The notes: generated by a model from the sequence alone, not told the origin. Positions 48,559 to 57,560 are shown, counted from the first letter of the stretch. The stretch is 64,000 bases of DNA from Streptomyces sp. H27-C3 (GCF_030063415.1 NZ_JASITA010000001.1:248001-312000), one strand, 5' to 3'. A program made the numbers and translations.

Positions 48559-49008
48559 ATGTCCACGCACGTGCAGAAGCCCGGCTGGTTCACAGTGAAC
48601 GTCCTCAACGGCACCATCGCCTGGCTCACCCGGCGCGGACTCAGTGTCTGGGGCTCCCGAGTGCTGGCGGTCCGCGGCCGTAAGAGCGGTGAGTGGCGCC
48701 GCACCCCGGTCAATCTGCTGACCGCGGAGGGCGACAAGTACCTCGTGGCGCCCCGCGGACACGTCCAGTGGACACACAACATGCGGGCCGCCGGCGGCGG
48801 TGAACTGCACCTCGGCAAGAAGACCGAGGTGTTCACCGCCACCGAGGTGACCGACGACGAGAAGCCCGAGCTCCTCCGCGCCTACCTCAAGCGCTGGAAG
48901 GCGGAAATCGGGGTCTTCTTCGGCGGCGTGGGACCGGACTCCTCCACCGAGGAGCTGCGCCGCATCGCCCCCGACCACCCCGTCTTCCGCATCACCGTCA
49001 CAGGCTGA
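48559..49008 (+). CDS. Nitroreductase/quinone reductase family (F420-binding split barrel) protein
   Basis: A 149-aa protein of the DUF385 deazaflavin-dependent nitroreductase family. WGSRVLAVRGRKSGEWRRTPV, then NLLTAEGDKYLVAPRGHVQWTHNMRAAG is the split-barrel F420 contact region. Relatives use F420H2 to reduce nitro compounds or quinones, and many are uncharacterised. Its expression is probably regulated by the divergent TetR protein. The C-terminus (HPVFRITVTG) is complete for the family. Confidence 0.88.
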   Translation: MSTHVQKPGWFTVNVLNGTIAWLTRRGLSVWGSRVLAVRGRKSGEWRRTPVNLLTAEGDKYLVAPRGHVQWTHNMRAAGGGELHLGKKTEVFTATEVTDDEKPELLRAYLKRWKAEIGVFFGGVGPDSSTEELRRIAPDHPVFRITVTG

Positions 49009-49011
49009 CAG

Positions 49012-50304
49012 TCACTCCTTGTCGAGCGACGACTTGTCGGACGAGGACTGGCCTGACAACGACTTCTCGGACGATGGCTTGTCGGACAACGACCTGCGGT
49101 CCATCGCGCTCAGCGCACGCTGCGCCATCGGGTGCGAACGCACCATCTCCGCCATCGTGGTCGATCCGCGGGCGATCCCCGCGAACGCCTTCCACGCGGG
49201 GCGGAATCCGGTGAGCGCCGCGTGCAGCATGCCCGGCCGCTTCTCGAAGAGCGTGCGCATCCGCCGCCCGACGCCCATCTCCACGCCGAGCCCCGCCTTG
49301 ATCGCGAAGGCGTAGTTCAGCGCCTGGCGGCGGGCGTCCACGGCATCCTGCGTCTCCGCGATCCGCACGGCCCACTCACCCGCGAGCCGCCCGGAACGCA
49401 ACGCGAAGGAGATCCCCTCGCGCGTCCACGGCTCCAGCAGTCCGGCGGCGTCCCCGCACACCAGCACCCGGCCGCGCGACAGCGGCGAGTCGTCGCTGCG
49501 GCACCGCGTCAGATGTCCGGAGGACAGCGCGGGCTCGAACCCGGCGAGGCCGAGCCGGGCGATGAAGTCCTCCAGATACCGCTTGGTCTCGGCGCCCTCG
49601 CCGCGCTCCGAGATCACCCCGACCGTCAGGGTCTCCCCCTTCGGGAACACCCAGCCGTAACTCCCGGGCATCGGGCCCCAGTCGATGAGCACCCGACCCG
49701 CCCAGTCCTCGGCGACCGTCGCCGGCACCGGGATCTCCGCCTCCAGGCCGAGGTCCACATGGTCGAGCTTCACCCCGACATGCGCCCCTATCCGGCTGGC
49801 GCTGCCGTCGGCGCCGACCACCGCACGGGCCAGCACCGTCTCGCCGTCCGACAGGACGACGGCCACCGTGCGCCGGTCCGGCACGGCCGCGCCGTGCTGC
49901 TCGACGCGCGCCACCGTCGCGCCGGTGCGCAGGACGGCACCGACCTTCTGCGCCTCCGCCACCAGGCCGGCGTCGAACTCCGGCCGGTTGATGAGGCCGA
50001 AGAGCATCTGCTTCGAGCGGCGTGTCCGTGTCAGCTTCCCGTCCAGTGAGAACGTCACGGCGTGCACGCGGTCCCTGAAGGGCAGTTCGAAGCCCGGCGG
50101 CAGCGCGTCGCGCGACGGCCCGATGATGCCGCCCCCGCATGTCTTGTAGCGCGGGAGCGACGCCTTCTCCAACAGGAGTACGCGCCGTCCCGCGACCCCG
50201 GCCGCATAGGCTGCCGAGGCCCCCGCGGGCCCGGCGCCGACCACTACGACGTCCCACACCGGTTGTTCGTTTTCACGTCCGGCGTCTGCGTTCTCGCTGC
50301 TCAC
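49012..50304 (-). CDS. Geranylgeranyl-reductase-family FAD oxidoreductase
   Basis: A 430-aa flavoprotein. WDVVVVGAGPAGASAAYAAGVAG is the FAD motif, followed by LLLEKASLPRYKTCGGG, typical of the geranylgeranyl reductase family (the conserved Cys in KTCGGG), then ARAVVGADGSASRIG and the DAAGLLEPWTREGIS GD motif. Family members saturate isoprenoid double bonds, for example menaquinone side chains or archaeal-type lipids. The C-terminus carries an unusual Ser/Asp/Lys-rich tail, SLSDKPSSEKSLSGQSSSDK, not seen in the core family. Confidence 0.88.
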   Translation of the reverse strand: MSSENADAGRENEQPVWDVVVVGAGPAGASAAYAAGVAGRRVLLLEKASLPRYKTCGGGIIGPSRDALPPGFELPFRDRVHAVTFSLDGKLTRTRRSKQMLFGLINRPEFDAGLVAEAQKVGAVLRTGATVARVEQHGAAVPDRRTVAVVLSDGETVLARAVVGADGSASRIGAHVGVKLDHVDLGLEAEIPVPATVAEDWAGRVLIDWGPMPGSYGWVFPKGETLTVGVISERGEGAETKRYLEDFIARLGLAGFEPALSSGHLTRCRSDDSPLSRGRVLVCGDAAGLLEPWTREGISFALRSGRLAGEWAVRIAETQDAVDARRQALNYAFAIKAGLGVEMGVGRRMRTLFEKRPGMLHAALTGFRPAWKAFAGIARGSTTMAEMVRSHPMAQRALSAMDRRSLSDKPSSEKSLSGQSSSDKSSLDKE

Positions 50305-50459
50305 GATGTGCTTCTGCTCCTGATCCGCCCGGTGGCCCGTACTGCTGACCGCATCCTACGGCTCGGGGCCGACCTGTCTCCCTGTGGGAGGATCGCCCCT
50401 GTCCGTGCCATACGAACACGTACACGTATCTCAACGTCGCACCCACGAGGAGCGTGCCC

Positions 50460-51824
50460 ATGACCGTCCATCCGATCGCCGAGACCATCGCCTCACTGAT
50501 GCCCCGCGCCAAAACGGAGCTGACCGAGCTGGTGGCCTTCCAGTCGGTGGCGGACCAGGCCCAGTTCCCGAAGAGCGAGTGCGAGGCCGCCGCGAACTGG
50601 GTCGCCGACGCGCTGCGCTCCGAGGGCTTCGGGGACGTCGCGCTCCTGGACACCCCCGACGGCACCCAGTCGGTCTACGGTTTCCTGCCCGGCCCTGCGG
50701 ACGCCCCGACCGTTCTGCTGTACGCGCACTACGACGTGCAGCCACCGCTCGACGAGGACGCCTGGGTGTCCCCGCCCTTCGAGCTGACCGACCGCGACGG
50801 CCGCTGGTACGGGCGCGGCGCGGCGGACTGCAAGGGCGGCTTCATCATGCACCTGCTCGCGCTGCGCGCCCTCAAGGCCAACGGTGGCATCCCGGTCTCC
50901 GTGAAGGTGATCGCGGAGGGTTCGGAGGAGCAGGGCACCGGGGGCCTGGAGCGGTACGCCGAGGCGCATCCCGATCTGCTGACCGCGGACACCATCGTTA
51001 TCGGCGACACCGGCAACTTCCGGGTGGGCCTGCCGACGGTGACCGCGACCCTGCGCGGCATGACCATGCTGCGCGTGCGCATCGACACCCTCGAAGGAAA
51101 CCTGCACTCGGGCCAGTTCGGTGGCGCCGCCCCGGACGCGCTCGCCGCGCTCATCCAACTGCTGGCCTCGCTGCGCGACGAGGACGGCACGACGACCGTG
51201 GACGGGCTGACCTCGGACGCATCCTGGGACGGTCTGGAGTACCCCGAGGCGGAGTTCCGCAAGGACGCCAGGGTGCTCGACGGCGTCCGGCTGATCAGCG
51301 AGGGCAGCGTCGCCGACCGCATCTGGGCCCGCCCCGCGGTGACCGTCATCGGCATCGACTGCCCGCCGGTGGTTGGCGCCACTCCGTCGCTGCAGGCCAG
51401 TGCGCGCGCACAGATCAGCCTGCGGGTGCCGCCGGGCCAGGACGCGGCCGACGCCACCAAGCTGCTGACCGCGCACCTCGAATCGCATACGCCGTGGGGC
51501 GCGCGGGTCTCGGTGGAGCAGGTGGGCCAGGGCCAACCGTTCAAGGCCGACATCACCAGCCCGGCGTACACCTCGATGGCGGACGCGATGCGCGTGGCGT
51601 ACCCGGGCGAGGAGATGCAGGCGTCCGGTATGGGCGGCTCGATCCCGCTGTGCAACACCCTTTCCGCGCTCTACCCCGAGGCGGAGATCCTGCTCATCGG
51701 GCTGAGTGAGCCGGAGGCGCAGATCCACGCGGTGAACGAGAGCGTCTCGCCCGAGGAACTGGAGCGGCTGTCGGTCACCGAGGCGCTGTTCCTGCTCAAC
51801 TACGCACAGTCCAAGAAGGCCTGA
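50460..51824 (+). CDS. M20 family dipeptidase
   Basis: A 454-aa zinc exopeptidase. LLYAHYDVQPPLDEDAW gives metal-ligand His and Asp residues, RGAADCKGG the bridging Asp, and AEGSEEQGTGG the catalytic Glu. The dimerisation domain follows, and the C-terminal MQASGMGGSIPLC, then HAVNESVSPEEL, contains the final metal His. It resembles peptidase V/carnosine dipeptidase-type M20 enzymes. Start ATG at 50460 with GAGGAG 8 nt upstream. Confidence 0.93.
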   Translation: MTVHPIAETIASLMPRAKTELTELVAFQSVADQAQFPKSECEAAANWVADALRSEGFGDVALLDTPDGTQSVYGFLPGPADAPTVLLYAHYDVQPPLDEDAWVSPPFELTDRDGRWYGRGAADCKGGFIMHLLALRALKANGGIPVSVKVIAEGSEEQGTGGLERYAEAHPDLLTADTIVIGDTGNFRVGLPTVTATLRGMTMLRVRIDTLEGNLHSGQFGGAAPDALAALIQLLASLRDEDGTTTVDGLTSDASWDGLEYPEAEFRKDARVLDGVRLISEGSVADRIWARPAVTVIGIDCPPVVGATPSLQASARAQISLRVPPGQDAADATKLLTAHLESHTPWGARVSVEQVGQGQPFKADITSPAYTSMADAMRVAYPGEEMQASGMGGSIPLCNTLSALYPEAEILLIGLSEPEAQIHAVNESVSPEELERLSVTEALFLLNYAQSKKA

Positions 51825-51917
51825 GCGGCCCGGCACCCGGCCGGACTCGGCTGACGGCGAAGTCGCCGACAGCGAGGATCCGTGCGGCGGACGATCCCCC
51901 TTGTCTACGTTCGCCGC

Positions 51918-52631
51918 ATGGATCTCGTCGAAGTGGTTCCGCAGCGTCTGCACATGTTTCGCTTCCCGATCGGCCAGGCCTATCTGTGGCGCGACGGCGC
52001 CGAACTGACCCTGATCGACGCGGGCGACAGGAACGCGGCAGCGCCGATCGAGGCGGCGATACGCAGCCTGGGACTCGCCCCGTCCGGTCTTCGCCGGATC
52101 GTCCTGACCCACTGCCATCGTGACCACGTCGGCGCCGCGCAGGAACTGGCCGACCGGTACGGCGCCGAGATCGTGGCGCACCGGCTCGACGCACCTGTCG
52201 TCCGCGGCGAGCAGCCGGTGCCCGAACCCGTACTGCTCGACTGGGAGCGCCCGTTGTACGCGCTCGGGCTGACCGTACCGCCGGCTCCGCCCACCCGGGT
52301 GGACCGGGAGGCCGAGGACGGTGACGTGCTGGAGTTCGGCGGCGGCGCGCGGGTGGTGCACTCCCCCGGGCATACGGACGGCAGCATCGGCGTCCATCTG
52401 CCGCGGCACGGCGTGCTGTTCACGGGCGACTGCGTCGCGGCCGTGGGACAGGTCATGCTGGGCGTGTTCAACACCGACCGGGAGCGGGCCCTGGCCTCGT
52501 ACCACCGGCTGGCGGCACTCGCCCCCACCACCGTGTGCTTCGGCCACGGCGACCCGCTGACGGACGACGCGGCAGCGGTCCTGCGGGCCTCAGCCGACCG
52601 GGACTCCGGCCTCCAGGTTGAGCACGACTGA
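51918..52631 (+). CDS. MBL-fold metallo-hydrolase
   Basis: A 237-aa metallo-beta-lactamase-fold protein. The metal motif is LTHCHRDHVGAA (HxHxDH), followed by HSPGHTDGSIGVHLP, GDCVAA and CFGHGDPL. The start ATG at 51918 (MDLVEVVPQRL) is preferred to an upstream in-frame codon, which adds a leader of no character. The 3' end overlaps the convergent AAA-NUDIX gene by 42 nt. Substrate unknown. Confidence 0.92.
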   Translation: MDLVEVVPQRLHMFRFPIGQAYLWRDGAELTLIDAGDRNAAAPIEAAIRSLGLAPSGLRRIVLTHCHRDHVGAAQELADRYGAEIVAHRLDAPVVRGEQPVPEPVLLDWERPLYALGLTVPPAPPTRVDREAEDGDVLEFGGGARVVHSPGHTDGSIGVHLPRHGVLFTGDCVAAVGQVMLGVFNTDRERALASYHRLAALAPTTVCFGHGDPLTDDAAAVLRASADRDSGLQVEHD

Positions 52632-53627
52632 CCTCTGACGGGCCCGCAGCGCCCAGCGCAGCCGCTCGAAATGGTTCGGGGGCAGCAGCCCGGCCGCCTC
52701 CTTCTCGGTGACGAAGCGCCAGTCGCGCAGCTCGGCGCCCGGCAGCAGCAGCCCCTCGGCCTGCGTGCTGTCCAACCGCCCGCCGTCGAAGATCAGCCGC
52801 AGTCCGCCGTACGCGGGGGGCCGCGGCGGCTCCCAGTCGATCACCAACAGCTTCGGTACATGGGCGAGTTCTATCCCTATTTCCTCCGCGACCTCGCGCA
52901 CGCCCGCGCGCGCGGGTGCCTCGCCCGGCTCCACGACACCACCGGGAAATTCCCAGCCGGGCTTGTACGTGGGGTCGACGAGCAGCACCCGGTCCGCCTC
53001 GTCGAAGAGCAGGACCCCCGAGGCGAGGGTCTCGGCGGTCGGCACGGGGGTCTGGACGATCTCGCAGCTCCCGACGGCCCCGGTCCGTATCGCGTCGGCT
53101 ATGCGCAGCGCCGTCTGGGCGGGGGTGAGCCCGTCGGCGTCGACGACGTACGCGTCGGCGCCGAGCCAGGGCAGGGCCGCCCGGTAGGGCTCGATGTGCG
53201 CGGACGCCCACCGCCGTACGCGCTCATGGACCTCCGGGTCGTCCGGCGTCTCCTCACGGGCGGCGATGCGCTGGCGCAGGATCGTTTCGCCTGTCGACAG
53301 CAGCACATGACACACCGGGATGCGGCGGGAGGCGAGCCCGCCGAAGATCTCGTCACGGTACTCCTGGCGCAGCAGCGTCATCGGCACCACCAGGACGCCG
53401 CCCACCTCGGCCAGCAGGGCGGCAGCGGTGTCGACCACCAGGCGGCGCCAGATCGGCAGATCCTGGCAGTCGTCGACCTCGGCGAGCCTTTTGTGCGGCA
53501 GCAGCTGCCGCAGTCCCGCGCCGACCAGCTCCGGGTCGTAGAAGGTGCTGTTCGGGATCAGATCGATCAGTTCGCGTGCGGCGCTGGTTTTGCCCGCACT
53601 GAACGCACCGTTGATCCAGACGATCAC
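52590..53627 (-). CDS. AAA/kinase-like P-loop plus NUDIX hydrolase fusion
   Basis: A 345-aa two-domain protein. Residues 1-185 are a P-loop nucleotide-binding domain (WINGAFSAGKTSAARELIDLI; Walker A at 7-15), resembling small-molecule kinases such as TmrB. Residues about 200-345 are a NUDIX domain with the box GGVVEPGEAPARAGVREVAEEIGI at 229-251. It could phosphorylate and hydrolyse a nucleotide or cofactor, but the substrate is unknown. The ATG overlaps the last codon of the integrase gene by 4 nt, an odd arrangement if the integrase arrived by integration. Confidence 0.88.
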   Translation of the reverse strand: MIVWINGAFSAGKTSAARELIDLIPNSTFYDPELVGAGLRQLLPHKRLAEVDDCQDLPIWRRLVVDTAAALLAEVGGVLVVPMTLLRQEYRDEIFGGLASRRIPVCHVLLSTGETILRQRIAAREETPDDPEVHERVRRWASAHIEPYRAALPWLGADAYVVDADGLTPAQTALRIADAIRTGAVGSCEIVQTPVPTAETLASGVLLFDEADRVLLVDPTYKPGWEFPGGVVEPGEAPARAGVREVAEEIGIELAHVPKLLVIDWEPPRPPAYGGLRLIFDGGRLDSTQAEGLLLPGAELRDWRFVTEKEAAGLLPPNHFERLRWALRARQRSVVLNLEAGVPVG

Positions 53628-54994
53628 TCGTACTCCAAGATGGGAAGGCCGCTGAACTGCGGCGGAGCGGATTCCGCGGGATCATCTGGGAGACGGATGG
53701 GAAAAGTCGGCGTCCATAGCCCGGCTCCCACCACCTCCTTCTCCCAGACCCTCTGGAGATACCCAACGATGCGCTCCTCCATCGCAAGGGTCACCTCGCT
53801 GTAGGTGCCCTCCACGCCCGGCAGCTCATGGCCCATCCGCTCCTCGACTGCGACGCGCGGGATGTCGCCCGGCTCGTCCAGTTTCGCCTTGTGCCAGTGC
53901 CGCAGGCGGTAGATGTCCTCTCCGGCCATCTCCTCGACCGCCGGCAGCGCAGGCCGTACCCACCGCTCGTACCTCGGCCGGGGTGCACGCTCCTCGGCGC
54001 CGTCGCGGATCGGGAACCAGTAGGTGTTGTCGAAGTCGGTGGAGAGCAGCGGCTTGCCCTGCAACGACAGGAAGGCCCAAGGCTCGGCGTGCGACGCAAG
54101 GAGGGCCTGGTGCATCTCGTGCAGGAACGGCGGGAGGACGAGCGTCCTGGCACTGTCGTACTTCGGTGCGGCCAGCACCGCCTGGCCGGCGGCCCGGTAG
54201 GTCTGGTACTGCACCCGGAGAGCGTGCAGGGACTCGTACCGCTGCAGGGCCTCCTCGCGCAGCTCGTCGTCCGGCTCGGAGGCCGGCCAGTACGGCGAGG
54301 CGTAACCGCGCTGCAGACCGAACATCTCGCCGGGCGACCGCATCCCCGTGAAGGCGATCGTCCAGACGTAGGTCCATCCGGCGAAGCCCCAAACGTGGAA
54401 CGCGTTGTGGGCCAGCTGGTGCACAGACCGGGTCGACAGCCGCCGCTTGACTCGGCGCACTTGCTTCTTCTTGTACAGGCCCCGCCGGTTCTGCTCCACG
54501 ATGGGCGATTCCTCGCGGTATTTGTACTTCACCACGGCATCGTCCATGAGCATCTTGAATGTGCCCAGGACCGCCTTCGCGTAGTTGTGCGAGTATTCGC
54601 CCTGCACGAACTTGCGGAATGCGTCGTACTGGATGGGCGTGATCTCGTCCACGTTGCTCTGCGCCCAATATGGGCGAATCACTGCAGTCAGCCGGGATCC
54701 GTACGACGACATGGAATTGCTGCGCAGGCTGACCCCTTTGAACCAGGTATCGCAGTAGTCCGCCATGCTGATCGGGTCGGCGGTTCTCCGGTTTCGACGG
54801 TTCCGCACGTCGGATTCCCGGTCGAGGCCGAAGGTGAACGCTTCGCCCTCGTCCGCGAACGGAGCACCGTCCAGGTTTTTGGACGCGGACCCGTGCAGCT
54901 TCGCGGCCGTCGGCTTGCCATCGTCGTCCAGCTTGTACTGGCCGGTCCACCACTTAACGCGGATACTGTTCCCGCGAATTTCCGTGTAGGGCAC
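53624..54994 (-). CDS. Tyrosine site-specific integrase
   Basis: A 456-aa phage-type tyrosine recombinase. An N-terminal domain with positively charged residues (RNRRNRRTADPISMADYCDTWF) is followed by the SAM-like core and the catalytic region TGMRSPGEMFGL (Arg I), YRLRHWHKAKLDE (Arg II and His; the box-II H of the usual HxxR is Tyr here), MGHELPGVEGTYSEVT (His/Tyr nucleophile). It faces the AAA-NUDIX gene, overlapping it by 4 nt. No tRNA lies at the junction, and direct repeats were not located by eye. It is probably the integration module of the island to 61.8 kb. Confidence 0.9.
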   Translation of the reverse strand: MPYTEIRGNSIRVKWWTGQYKLDDDGKPTAAKLHGSASKNLDGAPFADEGEAFTFGLDRESDVRNRRNRRTADPISMADYCDTWFKGVSLRSNSMSSYGSRLTAVIRPYWAQSNVDEITPIQYDAFRKFVQGEYSHNYAKAVLGTFKMLMDDAVVKYKYREESPIVEQNRRGLYKKKQVRRVKRRLSTRSVHQLAHNAFHVWGFAGWTYVWTIAFTGMRSPGEMFGLQRGYASPYWPASEPDDELREEALQRYESLHALRVQYQTYRAAGQAVLAAPKYDSARTLVLPPFLHEMHQALLASHAEPWAFLSLQGKPLLSTDFDNTYWFPIRDGAEERAPRPRYERWVRPALPAVEEMAGEDIYRLRHWHKAKLDEPGDIPRVAVEERMGHELPGVEGTYSEVTLAMEERIVGYLQRVWEKEVVGAGLWTPTFPIRLPDDPAESAPPQFSGLPILEYE

Positions 54995-55140
54995 CTGTCA
55001 TCTCCCAGCTCGATGATCGGTGCGCGTGTACCGGCGGACACCCCATCCGCCAGTCCCCTCCGCCACCCGCCCTACCGTGGATGCCCGGCCGGGCGTCCAC
55101 GACGATTCCGGATGGCAGGACGCACACCGACTCTCCTGCT

Positions 55141-55300
55141 AAGGGCTGTCCCGTAATCCCTGGTGGATCAGCGCACGGCGTCAGATGCGGTGCATAGGCG
55201 GAGGGACGTTCGCATACTGGACGTATTCGGGCGTTCCGACAACGCGGCGAGGTGCCGTAGCTGTCGTCGTGCGCCTGCCAGGGATTGCGGGACAGCCCTT
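55141..55300. mobile_element. 160-bp MITE with IS5-like termini
   Basis: Ends AAGGGCTGTCCCGTAATCCC (55141-55160) and the reverse complement of AAGGGCTGTCCCGCAATCCC (55281-55300); the 23-bp repeats differ at one position. Neighbouring bases are CT on the left and AG on the right, consistent with a TA duplication. No coding potential inside. GGGCTGTCCCGxAATCC is, as I recall, an end sequence common to Streptomyces IS5-type elements. It is located between the integrase and the XRE regulator. Confidence 0.8.
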
Positions 55301-55386
55301 AGTTGGGCTGCAGTTCCAAGGAAATTGGAATTCAGCACAATCCGGTAACAGCTAAATGGTTGTACGGCGATTGAATCGAATCCATT

Positions 55387-55800
55387 TCACTCCGACACGT
55401 CACCTGACCTCCGTAGCGCCTCCACTAGCTGCTCACTGAACGCGTCAAGGTCCCCGATCGCGACGTTCGGCAGCGTTTGCCTCGCGGCCTTGAACGCGGC
55501 TTCGCGAACAGCATCCGCACTCAGCCCCGCCCCGGCCGACGCCGACTCGTCGCCAGCAGCGGAGCCAACGAGGACCGGTTCGGCACCTTCAGCCACCGCA
55601 ACACAGCTCCCCGTGGCCCACCCGAGCGCCCGGTCGACTTTCGCGTAGGTCACCTCGCGAACATCCATCCCCTCCTCGACGCGTCGCCACGTGTCCTTGG
55701 AGATGCCTGCCGCCTCGGCAGCCGCGAGGCGCGAGGGGTAGAGCTCCAGTCGGTGCGCCTTGACGCGTGGCGCAAGTCGGGCGAGATCGCGGGTTCCCAT
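55387..55800 (-). CDS. XRE-type helix-turn-helix regulator (element repressor)
   Basis: A 137-aa protein starting at MGTRDLARLAPRVKAHRLELYP, with an HTH (PSRLAAAEAAGISKDTWRRVEEG) and an Ala/Gly-rich C-terminus ending in an amphipathic helix (LPNVAIGDLDAFSEQLVEAL). It looks like a phage or integrative-plasmid repressor. It is divergent from two small genes on the plus strand, the usual repressor-and-excision arrangement. The longer frame to 55842 adds a leader, but the preferred start is Met15. Confidence 0.72.
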   Translation of the reverse strand: MGTRDLARLAPRVKAHRLELYPSRLAAAEAAGISKDTWRRVEEGMDVREVTYAKVDRALGWATGSCVAVAEGAEPVLVGSAAGDESASAGAGLSADAVREAAFKAARQTLPNVAIGDLDAFSEQLVEALRRSGDVSE

Positions 55801-56030
55801 ACTGACATCTTCGCAGGACCAGCCAGGGCCAGCTAGGTCCACCTGCGAGATAGGCCGAACTTTGAACGAAAAAACCCCAGGTCAGGCCAACTAAGGCTAC
55901 CCGACCGCATCGCTCGGCCCACTTGAGGGCTATCTAGAACTAGAAGCGCGAGGCTAACTAAAGCTAGATTGTCAGTATACACCAACCGTTGACCTACGAG
56001 GTTGACGGGGACGCGACCCACACGGAACGC

Positions 56031-56291
56031 ATGCAAGCAATGTTGACGCGTGCACAGCTGGCACCACAGGCGGGAATAGGCCGCCTGTGCCACCTCGAGA
56101 ACGGCACCCGTAGATACATGAGCCCCCCGCCATACATTGCCCTCCGCGCAGCCCTCGACACCGCCGACGACCGCCTCGCGCCGCATCCGGACGAGGCCGA
56201 CCAGCCTGAAAGGACATGCCGATGGCCACCAAGGCCTACGAGCTCTACGGGGTGCCCGCTGCCCCCGAGGACCCCGAGCAGGAGTACATGA
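56031..56291 (+). CDS. Short HTH-like frame of an element regulator, uncertain
   Basis: Residues LTRAQLAPQAGIGRLCHLENGTRRY and the next PPYIALRAALDTADDRLAP resemble an XRE/Cro HTH that has lost a few residues of the recognition helix. The C-terminal 25 codons run out of frame into the following gene. Start assumed at ATG 56031. It may be a frameshifted regulator. Confidence 0.35.
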   Translation: MQAMLTRAQLAPQAGIGRLCHLENGTRRYMSPPPYIALRAALDTADDRLAPHPDEADQPERTCRWPPRPTSSTGCPLPPRTPSRST

Positions 56292-56533
56292 CGGCCCAGG
56301 AGACCGCCTACGTCTTGAAGTGCTCCGTCTCGTGGCTGCGCCGTTTTCTCCGCGAGCACGATGCGCTCTGCGGACGGAACGGCCGCCGCGGCCGGATCAT
56401 CACCAACCGCGAGCAGCGCGCCGCGATCCACGCCACCCGCTCCGCCGGCGACCCGCGTACAGGGCGGCCAGTACCGCGCCAGCGCCGTCCTCGCCGCACG
56501 ACCGTGAAGACGCCTGTCGCCACCGGCGTGTAG
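56222..56533 (+). CDS. Small excisionase-like HTH protein
   Basis: A 103-aa protein with ATKAYELYGVPAAPEDPEQE, then MTAQETAYVLKCSVSWLRRFLREHDALCG, a HTH_17/MerR-like excisionase domain, and an Arg/Pro-rich basic tail (RPVPRQRRPRRTTVK) likely to contact DNA. AAGGA lies 8 nt before the ATG at 56222. It is the second small regulator in the divergent set facing the XRE gene and plausibly the Xis for the integrase at 53624. Confidence 0.72.
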   Translation: MATKAYELYGVPAAPEDPEQEYMTAQETAYVLKCSVSWLRRFLREHDALCGRNGRRGRIITNREQRAAIHATRSAGDPRTGRPVPRQRRPRRTTVKTPVATGV

Positions 56534-56543
56534 CGTTCGGCCC

Positions 56544-57560
56544 TTACATGATCATCGGCGCGCTGGGCGTCTCAGTGCTTGTGTCGTAGTCGACGGTTGA
56601 GGCTGCCCAGCCGCTAGCGGCTGGGCTTCCCCCTCGCCCTCGGAACGGGCTGAGCGACCGCCGCATTTGAACAACTGTCTCTTTAGCTCGGCCCGACTGC
56701 AGTCCGGTCATGGCGTCGAGCGCCTGGCCCCAGGTGTTGCACGCGGCCTCGAGCTGGCCCTGTTGCACCTGCACCGCGCCCAAGTAGCCGAGGGTCACCG
56801 CGTGGGTCCGGGCAAATTGGCCGCGACGGGTTCGGTCGCTGTGACGGAACTGCTTCTCAGCACCTGGAAGGTCGCCGAGGTCGCGAAGCGCGGCGGCGGT
56901 CTCGTGGGCGAGGCTGGCCTCGCCGAAGAAGAACACCCGGTGCGGCTCAACCTCCGAGGCGTTGGCACGGCCGAGGCCACCTTCAGCCCGCAGCAGCGCG
57001 GCGATAGCAGCCTTCTTCTCTCCTGCGGCGGCCAGGCCGCGGGCATGCACCACGCCAAGCAGGGACCGTTCCCGCCAACACGCCTGGGTGTAGAGGCGGC
57101 TGGCCAGGGAGGCTTCAGCAAGTCGGACGGCTTGCTGCGGCTTGCCGAGGTCGACTGCTTGATGGGCCATCGCCCGGAGCACGTGGCCGGCCAGGGGTGC
57201 GTCTCCGGCCTCCTCAGCGAGCTGGGTGGCTATCGTGAGCCAGCGCTGGGCGAGTGGATGCTCGCCTCCGTCGAAGGCGGTCCAGCCGGACAGGTAGGCG
57301 AGCTCGGCAGCCGCCGAGGTCATGCCGCGTCGGATCTCCTCGGTGGGGAACCGGCCGCTCAACAGTTCCGCGACTTCCGATCGAAGGTAAGCGACGAGGG
57401 CAGTGCGCCCGGCACGTCCCCCACGCTTCTGGTCGCGCCTGGAGAAGATGGCGGCCATCTCGCGAACGTCTTCGACGTCCTGATCCGTCACCGTGTAGTT
57501 CGACAGGGGCCTGCGTGTCCGGGCCCGGCCTGCCATTCGGCCGCGTGGGTGATGGCGCAC
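56544..57560 (-). CDS. TPR-type regulator lacking its N-terminal HTH
   Basis: A 338-aa protein matching the C-terminal TPR part of a Streptomyces XRE-type regulator. SNYTVTDQDVEDVREMAAIFSRRDQK, LVAYLRSEVAELLSG, TSAAAELAYLSGWTAFDGGEH and TPR helices AMAHQAVDLGKPQQAVRLAEASL are present. The usual HTH that precedes SNYTV is absent: upstream is a short Arg-rich leader unlike an HTH. The C-terminus (RGRGGSPAASGWAAS) also deviates. Probably a truncated, non-DNA-binding remnant. Confidence 0.65.
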   Translation of the reverse strand: MRHHPRGRMAGRARTRRPLSNYTVTDQDVEDVREMAAIFSRRDQKRGGRAGRTALVAYLRSEVAELLSGRFPTEEIRRGMTSAAAELAYLSGWTAFDGGEHPLAQRWLTIATQLAEEAGDAPLAGHVLRAMAHQAVDLGKPQQAVRLAEASLASRLYTQACWRERSLLGVVHARGLAAAGEKKAAIAALLRAEGGLGRANASEVEPHRVFFFGEASLAHETAAALRDLGDLPGAEKQFRHSDRTRRGQFARTHAVTLGYLGAVQVQQGQLEAACNTWGQALDAMTGLQSGRAKETVVQMRRSLSPFRGRGGSPAASGWAASTVDYDTSTETPSAPMIM

